Source: Bifidobacterium felsineum
GTDB lineage: Bacteria > Actinomycetota > Actinomycetes > Actinomycetales > Bifidobacteriaceae
Direction of reading: 5' to 3'
NCBI RefSeq assembly: GCF_002802915.1
Contig: NZ_PEBJ01000003.1
Span: 62,001 to 126,000 of the forward strand
DNA: 64,000 nt
Position numbers and translations under genes: made by a program. The notes beneath the pieces were generated by a model. It had not been told where the DNA came from. It saw only the letters and a program-made list of their open reading frames with translations, and searched no databases. How positions within the stretch are numbered: the first letter of the stretch is position 1; every line of letters starts with the position of its first letter. This document shows, one piece after another, positions 58,495-64,000 of the stretch.

Positions 58495-59775
58495 ATGCCG
58501 GCATTATCGGCACAAACACAAGGTTTTGACCATACTAATGAGCCCACAGACAATGATTCGTTCATGAACGGCAGCATCATCTTAATCATGACAGCCGCCT
58601 TTTTCTACATGTCCGGCACCATGATGGGCACCACGCTGATTGTGGGCTACTCGCACTCTTTGGGAGCGAACGGAGAGTTCGCCGGTATCATTGCCGGCAC
58701 AATGAACATCGTCTCTCTGTTTTGCAGGCCTTGGGCGGGCCGCTTAAGCGACCGCATACCGATGAAACGGTTCTCCATCATCGCCGTCCTGCTGATGATT
58801 GCAGCCAATGCCGGCTATATGGCATCCCCTCATGCATCAACGCTGTTTGCAGCCAGAATCATCAATGGCATCGGATTTTCCGGTCTGTCCGTATGTCTTG
58901 CGGCTTGGATGTCGTCGCTCATTCCGCTGGCGCATATCGGCAAGGCCATGGGGTATTACGGCTTGGCCAATGCCCTGGCCATGGCGCTTGGACCGGCAAT
59001 CGGCATTCGCATATGCGCCTCACTGGGCTATCGCGCCGCTTTCGCAGTGACCACTGCGGCGATGACCGCGGCACTCATCATGGTGCTGCTGGTTCGCAAA
59101 GACGGCTCACGTTCGACATCACGAACGCGCACCGGAGAATCCACGCCTCTATGTACGCCATCGCAACAACCGCAGTATCCGACTCTCCGCGATCGCATAG
59201 AGCAGGTGATTTCCATTCGCGTGATTCCAGTGGCGGCAGTGTTCATGCTGTTCGCCATCCCCTATTGCGCCACGCAGTCCTATATCGTCACGTATACGGA
59301 AGCTCGCCATCTGAGCATCAATGTCAGCCTATTCTTCCCGCTTTATGCCGTTGCACTGCTGATTCTGCGCGTAGCAATGCGCAACATGTTCGACCGACGC
59401 TCATTTCGATGGTTCCTATGGTTCTGCGCCGCATGCATGATTGTTGCGCTCGGTGCGCTGGCCACGCTCAACAATAATGGCGTGCTGTTCATCGCCTCCA
59501 TTTTCATGGCTGCATCGTACGGCATCATGAGTTCGGTCAGCCAATCCTCTGCCGTGCGGCTGGCCGGCACCGGGCATGGCGGCCGCGGAAATGCTACGTA
59601 CTACATTGGTCTTGACTTGGGCATGGCATTGGGGCCAATCATTGGCGGCGCACTCTACGCCAATGTTGATTTGGCATGGTTCTACCCGATATTGATGCTC
59701 ACCATGCCGATGGCCATCGGCATCTACCTACTGACGAATCACAATGGAGCAAATCCAAGTGCCCGCCGCCCATAA
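58495..59775 (+). CDS. MFS transporter (YfcJ/arabinose-efflux type)
   Basis: A 426-residue, 12-helix major facilitator. Motif A is RPWAGRLSDRIPMKRFSII (near residue 80), with RIINGIGFSGLSVCLAAWMSSLIP in helix 4 and YYGLANALAMALGPAIG in helix 5. The mid-loop is Arg/Ser/Thr-rich. The group exports sugars, acids or drugs; the substrate is unknown. The ATG at 58495 is nine bases after AAGGAG; the ATG at 58489 is too close to it. Its divergent LysR regulator appears to be lost, so control may be altered. Confidence 0.88.
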   Translation: MPALSAQTQGFDHTNEPTDNDSFMNGSIILIMTAAFFYMSGTMMGTTLIVGYSHSLGANGEFAGIIAGTMNIVSLFCRPWAGRLSDRIPMKRFSIIAVLLMIAANAGYMASPHASTLFAARIINGIGFSGLSVCLAAWMSSLIPLAHIGKAMGYYGLANALAMALGPAIGIRICASLGYRAAFAVTTAAMTAALIMVLLVRKDGSRSTSRTRTGESTPLCTPSQQPQYPTLRDRIEQVISIRVIPVAAVFMLFAIPYCATQSYIVTYTEARHLSINVSLFFPLYAVALLILRVAMRNMFDRRSFRWFLWFCAACMIVALGALATLNNNGVLFIASIFMAASYGIMSSVSQSSAVRLAGTGHGGRGNATYYIGLDLGMALGPIIGGALYANVDLAWFYPILMLTMPMAIGIYLLTNHNGANPSARRP

Positions 59776-59888
59776 GACCGCCTTCAATGCATCGCCGTCC
59801 AAAAAGCGAACAGTTCTCGCCTTCCTTGTCGCACCCCTGGCACTAGTATCCGGTTCCGGCTATTGGAAAAGAGAGGAAGGAAGTTCTT

Positions 59889-59951
59889 ATGGCCGCCATT
59901 ACTATCGCAACTATCACTACCCTTGCCGCAGCAGCACTCTGCCGCCTGTGA
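59889..59951 (+). CDS. Possible 20-residue hydrophobic peptide
   Basis: ATG at 59889, eight bases after a very good site GAGGAAGGAA, then 20 codons rich in Ala, Ile and Thr ending in CRL and TGA. The strong ribosome site, membrane-like composition and terminator 25 bases downstream suggest a real small transcript, either a leader or a type I toxin-like peptide. No homologue recognised. Confidence 0.4.
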   Translation: MAAITIATITTLAAAALCRL

Positions 59952-59975
59952 GGTTACGAGCAATAGTTTTTGCAT

Positions 59976-60027
59976 AGGTCGCTGTGCGATGCACTGTCTT
60001 TCAGTGCTTCACACAGCGACCTTTTTC
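59976..60027 (+). terminator. Strong Rho-independent terminator
   Basis: AGGTCGCTGTG (59976-59986) pairs with CACAGCGACCT (60012-60022), with an inner GCACTG/CAGTGC stem, then TTTTTCT. It ends the MFS transcript and/or the small ORF transcript. Confidence 0.92.
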
Positions 60028-60182
60028 TATAACAGATCAGTAAAACTTTGAGTTTAGGCATCTCCATTGCCCACAGATTCGCGCACAATAATCATCACAA
60101 TGGAATAATCGTGATAGTGACTGGAACCATTGCGCTATAGTTGCCCGCTTTCAAGCGTTGCGCACACTTCAAGGAAACTACG

Positions 60183-60242
60183 ATGACAGTAGACCGTGGA
60201 ATGCGTGAGGTAATGGCACGTCATATTTCAACGGCGAACTGA
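60183..60242 (+). CDS. Possible 19-residue leader peptide
   Basis: ATG at 60183 after AAGGAAACTACG, then 18 more codons (MTVDRGMREVMARHISTAN) and TGA at 60240. It ends 20 bases before the acetyltransferase ATG. It may be a leader ORF that couples translation, or chance. Confidence 0.3.
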   Translation: MTVDRGMREVMARHISTAN

Positions 60243-60262
60243 TCTCAAGCAAAGGAGCGATT

Positions 60263-60919
60263 ATGACCATCAACACGTACGACGTCACCGCCGATCTCAC
60301 CCCGGAAGGACTGGTGGAATGGCAACGCATGGTGGCCGGCGAGGTCTATGAGGATTCTCACCCGGAAATCGAACGCAAGCGCGTGGAAGCCAAGAAGCTG
60401 TTCCGCGCCTACAACCAGCTTGATTACGACCAGGAAGCCGAACGTCGCGCCATCATGGAGCAGTTGTTCGCGGCAGTCGGCGAAGACGTGTTCATCGAGC
60501 CGAATTTCCGCTGTGAGATGGGCCGCAATATCACCATTGGTTCACACGCCTATATCAATTTCGACTGCGTGATGCTCGACAACGCGCCTATCACTTTGGG
60601 CGACTACGTGTGGATCGCCCCGATGGTGGGCCTGTTCGCCACCAATCATTCGCTTGACTTCGAGGAGCGCAAGAATGGCGCATGCCAGGCCAAGCCGATT
60701 GTGATTGAGGATGGCGTTTGGCTCGGAGGCCATGTGACGGTGCTCGGCGGCGTGACCATCGGCCGCGGTTCGGTGATCGGTGCCGGCTCGGTGGTCACCA
60801 AGGATATCCCAGCCGGCGTGGTCGCGGTCGGCAATCCAGCTCGCGTGGTTCGCCCGATCACCGAGGCGGACAAAACCGGGTTCTGCGAGCGCATTGCCGC
60901 CCGCAATGCCGCGCGCTGA
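60263..60919 (+). CDS. Hexapeptide-repeat O-acetyltransferase (maltose/galactoside acetyltransferase family)
   Basis: A 218-residue left-handed beta-helix enzyme. The Mac domain includes EWQRMVAGEVYEDSHPEIERKRVEAKKLFRAYN (about residues 19-51). Repeats run from about 85 to 195: NITIGSHAYINFDCVMLDNAPITLGDYVWIAPMVGLFATNH (catalytic His), GVWLGGHVTVLGGVTIGRGSVIGAGSVVTKDIPAGVVAVGNPARVVRPI. It acetylates a sugar hydroxyl. It differs from the 44126 enzyme in length and sequence, so the two are not recent copies. The ATG follows AAAGGAGC. Confidence 0.92.
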   Translation: MTINTYDVTADLTPEGLVEWQRMVAGEVYEDSHPEIERKRVEAKKLFRAYNQLDYDQEAERRAIMEQLFAAVGEDVFIEPNFRCEMGRNITIGSHAYINFDCVMLDNAPITLGDYVWIAPMVGLFATNHSLDFEERKNGACQAKPIVIEDGVWLGGHVTVLGGVTIGRGSVIGAGSVVTKDIPAGVVAVGNPARVVRPITEADKTGFCERIAARNAAR

Positions 60920-61068
60920 TCCCATCGTTGCAATCAATCAGCCGTGAGATGAATCCGACACACCATCCGTTATTTGTTACAGAGCTACCTATATAGTTCA
61001 TTCTGAGATATATCGGCTTGCGATATTACTGAGTGAGCCATAGGAATGTCATATCAAGGAGAAGCAAC

Positions 61069-61590
61069 ATGAAGACTCTGGTGCTCGTATTCCACCCGTC
61101 TCTGAAGGGCCAGTCCCACGTCAACGCCGCTCTGGCCGAGGCTGCTGAGGGCCTGGAAAACATGACTGTGCGCGACGAGTACGCGCTGTACCCGGATGGC
61201 AAGATCGACGTCAAGGCTGAGCAGGCCGCCGTCGAGGCTGCAGACCGTGTGGTGTTCCAGTTCCCGCTGTACTGGTTCTCTTCCCCCGCGCTGCTGAAGA
61301 CCTGGGAGGACGACGTGCTGGAGCACGGCTGGGCTTACGGCGCTGAAGGCCACGCCTTCGAAGGCAAGGAGTTCGGCGTCGCCGTCTCCACCGGTTCCCC
61401 GGAGTCCAAGTACCAGCCGGAAGGCGACAACAAGTTCAAGATCGAGCAGGTGCTCGTGCCGTTCCAGGGCACTGCCAACCACATCAACGCCACCTGGCTC
61501 AAGCCGTTCGTGACCTTCGGCTCCTTCGGCATTTCCGACGAAGCTCTGGCTGAGGCTGTCAAGAACTACAAGGATTACCTGACCAAGTAG
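61069..61590 (+). CDS. NAD(P)H:quinone reductase, flavodoxin-like fold (KefF/YwrO type)
   Basis: A 173-residue FMN- or FAD-dependent quinone reductase of the Flavodoxin_2 family. It begins MKTLVLVFHPSLKGQSHVNAAL (flavin phosphate loop), followed by VVFQFPLYWFSSPALLKTWEDDVLEHGWAYG (about residues 61-92) and AVSTGSPESKYQPEG. It transfers two electrons from NAD(P)H to quinones and protects against redox stress. The ATG at 61069 follows AAGGAGAAG. Very high-bias codons suggest strong expression. A close paralogue starts at 63696. Followed by a bidirectional terminator. Confidence 0.93.
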   Translation: MKTLVLVFHPSLKGQSHVNAALAEAAEGLENMTVRDEYALYPDGKIDVKAEQAAVEAADRVVFQFPLYWFSSPALLKTWEDDVLEHGWAYGAEGHAFEGKEFGVAVSTGSPESKYQPEGDNKFKIEQVLVPFQGTANHINATWLKPFVTFGSFGISDEALAEAVKNYKDYLTK

Positions 61591-61611
61591 TCTCAAGCGC
61601 TGTTTTCAAAC

Positions 61612-61641
61612 CACGGCTCCTTCAATCACGAAGGAGCCGTG
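61612..61641. terminator. Bidirectional terminator between quinone reductase and L-LDH genes
   Basis: CACGGCTCCTTC pairs perfectly with GAAGGAGCCGTG (12 bp, 6-base loop), followed by TTCGTATTT on the plus strand and GTTTG on the minus strand. Confidence 0.85.
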
Positions 61642-61649
61642 TTCGTATT

Positions 61650-62621
61650 TCAAGCCTCCAATCGGCCGCCAATCAGCACGCAATGTTCCCGTACCACGGC
61701 AGCAGACGCGCGGAATTTCGCCAGTTCCTCATCGCTCAGATGAAGGTCAACGAAGTCACCCACGCCACTGCCGTCAAGCGCAACCGGCAGCGAAAGGAAT
61801 ACATCTCGCTCCTCATACTCGTATTCACCGCTTATCAATGTGGATACAGATACGACACTGCGTTCATTCCAGAGAATCGTTCGAATCAGCCCGGCGACGG
61901 TGGCGGCGATGCCGTAACTGGTTCCGCCACGCAAACCCTTGATATCAAGACCTCGCCGGCGGGTCTGCTCCTCGATGCCGGCCAACGTGACCCCAGGGTA
62001 TCGGTCACGATTGTCTTCCAGATACTGCGCAAACGATTTGCCAATGAATGAAACCGTGGACCACGGCACGAACTGTGAATCACCGTGTTCACCAATCACA
62101 TACCCAGATACCAGTCTGGGATCCAGGTGCGTGGTCGCACCGATAATCGCCTTCATTCGGGACGTATCGAGCGCGGCACCCGAGCCGAACACCTGCGCAC
62201 GAGGTAAACCGGTACGTCGCCACGCGAACCAGCTCAACACGTCAACCGGATTCGACACCATAATCAAGATACCGTCAAAACCTGAATCCTTGATGTGCTT
62301 CAGTATCGGGTCCACAATGTCGATAGCCGCATCGAGCTCCTGCATACGGGTCTCGCCCGGCTTGGGTTTCGGACCGGCCGTGATGACCACCACATCAGCG
62401 CTGGCGCAATCATCCCAGTCACCTGACCGAATGGTGATGAACCGGCCCAGAAATTCGGAGCCGTCGGCCAAATCCATAGCCAAGCCTTTTGCTTTATTCG
62501 GATTATGGTTGATTAGCACCAGCTCATTGCACAGCCCTTGCTCCACGATGGCGCCGGCCACCGCCGAGCCAACGCTGCCGGTGCCGACGATCACCACCCG
62601 ATTGTGATGCGAAGCAATCAC
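61650..62621 (-). CDS. L-2-hydroxyacid dehydrogenase (type-4 L-lactate dehydrogenase-like)
   Basis: A 323-residue LDH/MDH-family enzyme. Rossmann motif VVIVGTGSVGSAVAG (residues about 9-23); catalytic Arg in PGETR (Arg92), Asp/Arg in GSGAALDTSRMK and His in GEHGDSQF (near 178). The position equal to Gln102 of pyruvate-specific LDHs is Pro86 (TAGPKPKPGETR), so substrate preference may differ, for example aromatic 2-oxo acids as reported for bifidobacterial type-4 LDH. GTG start at 62621 follows GGAAAGC. Oxygen-free lactate or aryl-lactate formation is the likely role; the exact substrate is unproven. Confidence 0.85.
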   Translation of the reverse strand: MIASHHNRVVIVGTGSVGSAVAGAIVEQGLCNELVLINHNPNKAKGLAMDLADGSEFLGRFITIRSGDWDDCASADVVVITAGPKPKPGETRMQELDAAIDIVDPILKHIKDSGFDGILIMVSNPVDVLSWFAWRRTGLPRAQVFGSGAALDTSRMKAIIGATTHLDPRLVSGYVIGEHGDSQFVPWSTVSFIGKSFAQYLEDNRDRYPGVTLAGIEEQTRRRGLDIKGLRGGTSYGIAATVAGLIRTILWNERSVVSVSTLISGEYEYEERDVFLSLPVALDGSGVGDFVDLHLSDEELAKFRASAAVVREHCVLIGGRLEA

Positions 62622-62672
62622 AAGCTTTCCTTTCTCTGCGCAAGCCTTTCGCAACCCGCAACCTGACCCGTA

Positions 62673-63467
62673 TCACCTCACTGCAGTGAAGAAGAATCGA
62701 GGGAACGGGAAGATGATGCTGCCGTCCGACTGGGTCGGATACGCTTCGCATACGCGGGTATAGACCTTGGATTCGAACACCGCGCGCGCTTCATCATCCG
62801 GCAGCGCTTGCAGATAGGGGCGCAGTCCGGTGCCGCGATACCAATCCATAATCGCCTCATGCGAGGGCAGCGTATGCATATACGAGGTCTTCCACATACG
62901 GAAATGCGACGCATGCTTACGCAGCAACTCCCAATATTCAGGCGGCGTTAGATTGTAGAATTCCCGCTGCTGTGGCAGTCGGTCCGCATATTCCGGCGAA
63001 TGCACAATCTCAGCGATAATGCGGTGAATCGGCTCCTCATAATTCATCGGCGTCTGCACAGCGAGCACACCACCTTGCTTAAGCCGCGCAAGCAATTCAG
63101 GAATCAGCCGTTTATGATTCGGCACCCACTGGATGCAGGCGTTGGAGAACACTACGTCAAAGTCACCGGGCAGTGCGGATAGTTCTTCCGGATTCGACAC
63201 ATCGCATAACGCAAAGTCGATATCAAGGTGTGCTTTGCGTGCGGCTTCAATCATTTCCGGCGAATTATCGACGCCAAGGACTTCCGCATGCGGATAGCGT
63301 TCGCGCAATACCGCAGTGCTATTGCCCGGACCGCAGCCTATATCCAACAGACGTTTGACCGTGCCGTCATCAGGCGGCAGCTGCATTGCCAAGTCACGCG
63401 AAGGCTGCGTGCGCTCGCTCTTGAAGCGAAGGTACTGTTCGGAATCCCATACGACCATGCGGCTCAC
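62673..63467 (-). CDS. tam: Trans-aconitate 2-methyltransferase-like protein
   Basis: A 264-residue SAM methyltransferase closely resembling Tam: VVWDSEQYLRFKSERTQPSRDLAMQL at the start, motif I LLDIGCGPGNSTAVLRERYPHAEVLGVDNSPEMI (about residues 40-75), FDVVFSNACIQWVPNH and the Tam end region YRGTGLRPYLQAL. Tam detoxifies trans-aconitate, which blocks aconitase. I use the GTG at 63467, six bases after GAGG; the ATG at 63458 is the alternative. It lies 51 bases upstream of the LDH gene on the same strand and diverges from the second quinone reductase. Confidence 0.85.
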   Translation of the reverse strand: MSRMVVWDSEQYLRFKSERTQPSRDLAMQLPPDDGTVKRLLDIGCGPGNSTAVLRERYPHAEVLGVDNSPEMIEAARKAHLDIDFALCDVSNPEELSALPGDFDVVFSNACIQWVPNHKRLIPELLARLKQGGVLAVQTPMNYEEPIHRIIAEIVHSPEYADRLPQQREFYNLTPPEYWELLRKHASHFRMWKTSYMHTLPSHEAIMDWYRGTGLRPYLQALPDDEARAVFESKVYTRVCEAYPTQSDGSIIFPFPRFFFTAVR

Positions 63468-63695
63468 GCTAATCCTCGCATCAATCGCGTCCATAATATT
63501 GGCCACATTGCGAACTGCAGCGCTATCGGGAAAGTTGCCGCACAGCCATAGCCATGCAACCCCGCCGACATCCATAGCGGCCACACCGCATTCCTCCGCG
63601 CGCATCGTTTTAGTCGCGCACGAATGCCACCGAACGTACCATAGAGACAAGGAACACCGAAAAATCAGATAGGTTACCGACAAGGAGCAGTCACC

Positions 63696-64000
63696 ATGAA
63701 GACTCTGGTACTCGTATTCCACCCCAATATGGCAAAATCTCGCGCCAACGCAGCACTGAAGGCGGCGGCGCAAGCGCTGCCAGCCGACAGCGATGCAACG
63801 GTCACCGTGCGTGACGAATACGCACAGTACCCGGACGGCAACATCGACGTCGCCGCCGAGCAACAGCTCATCGAAGCACATGACCGTATCGTGCTGCAAT
63901 TCCCGCTCTACTGGTACTCCTCCCCTGCCTTGCTCAAGGAGTGGGAGGACCAGGTGCTGGCATTCGGCTGGGCGTATGGCCCGGACGGCAAAGCGCTTGA
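63696..64000 (+). CDS. NAD(P)H:quinone reductase, second copy, cut by the window end
   Basis: ATG at 63696 after AAGGAGC; the frame is open to the last base, giving 101 residues of a protein very close to the one at 61069. Shared strings: MKTLVLVFHP, VTVRDEYAQYPDG, FQFPLYWYSSPALL and GWAYG (in that gene LYWFSSPALL and GWAYG). The C-terminal part lies outside the window. The two paralogues flank the LDH and Tam genes. Function expected to be the same. Confidence 0.9.
   Translation, partial: MKTLVLVFHPNMAKSRANAALKAAAQALPADSDATVTVRDEYAQYPDGNIDVAAEQQLIEAHDRIVLQFPLYWYSSPALLKEWEDQVLAFGWAYGPDGKAL

Larger units (their letters stand above)
59776..60262. other. 487-bp gap holding two tiny ORFs and a strong terminator
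   Basis: No normal gene. It holds a 20-residue hydrophobic ORF (59889), a strong plus-strand terminator (59976-60027), AATAATCATCAC/AATAATCGTGAT near-repeats (about 60086-60113), a TATAGT hexamer near 60137 and a 19-residue ORF (60183) leading into the acetyltransferase gene. Confidence 0.6.

Overview
The window reads as chromosomal DNA of a Bifidobacterium, probably near the longum/breve group. Reasons: high GC, actinobacterial MetK, EF-P, NusB and CarAB, a lac/cellobiose-family PTS, a type-4 L-lactate dehydrogenase and the general gene style. The genus is confident, the species is not. I see no rRNA, tRNA, CRISPR array, transposase or intact prophage. About 57 protein genes can be supported, plus one broken gene, two tiny ORFs and a gene cut by the right edge.

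Layout. 0-2.7 kb: SPFH protein, M20 amidohydrolase, glutaredoxin. 2.7-8.9 kb: a polar amino-acid (cystine-type) ABC transporter, divergent from a translationally coupled operon of Ldh_2 dehydrogenase, aminotransferase and D-2-hydroxyacid dehydrogenase. 9-14 kb: GNAT, then metK with two sister methyltransferases around a His-rich lipoprotein, then an M20 peptidase. 14.4-22 kb: sulfur block with metY, a sulfonate/nitrate-type ABC operon and two tandem cystathionine-metabolism PLP enzymes. 22.9-25.8 kb: AT-rich accessory island with a DUF1828/DUF1829 two-gene cassette. 25.8-30.9 kb: TetM-like GTPase, P/Q-rich membrane protein, DnaQ-like exonuclease. 31-38.6 kb: housekeeping operons (gmk, PyrF-like, carB, carA; nusB, efp). 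38.7-50 kb: FtsX-type ABC with a divergent TetR gene, LysR, acetyltransferases, methyltransferase and two MFS pumps. 50.5-58 kb: ptsI, ptsH, GH1, IIA, IIB and IIC in one direction, with a GntR regulator and a HAD phosphatase sharing its operators. 58-64 kb: LysR remnant with MFS, acetyltransferase, two flavodoxin-fold quinone reductases flanking an L-LDH and a Tam-like methyltransferase.

How the genes connect. Four intergenic regions at the amino-acid ABC/dehydrogenase divergon, metY, the second ABC operon and the cystathionine enzymes carry the same box, TATA-N8-ATATA, always in the same orientation to the gene. This suggests one sulfur-amino-acid regulon across 17 kb that would include the aminotransferase/dehydrogenase operon. 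The PTS block is tightly wired: perfect ATTCATTCGAATGAAT-type operators sit in or beside three promoters. The most surprising single gene is the PyrF-like protein next to carAB, whose catalytic Lys and Asp are absent.

All calls come from reading the sequence; no database search was run.
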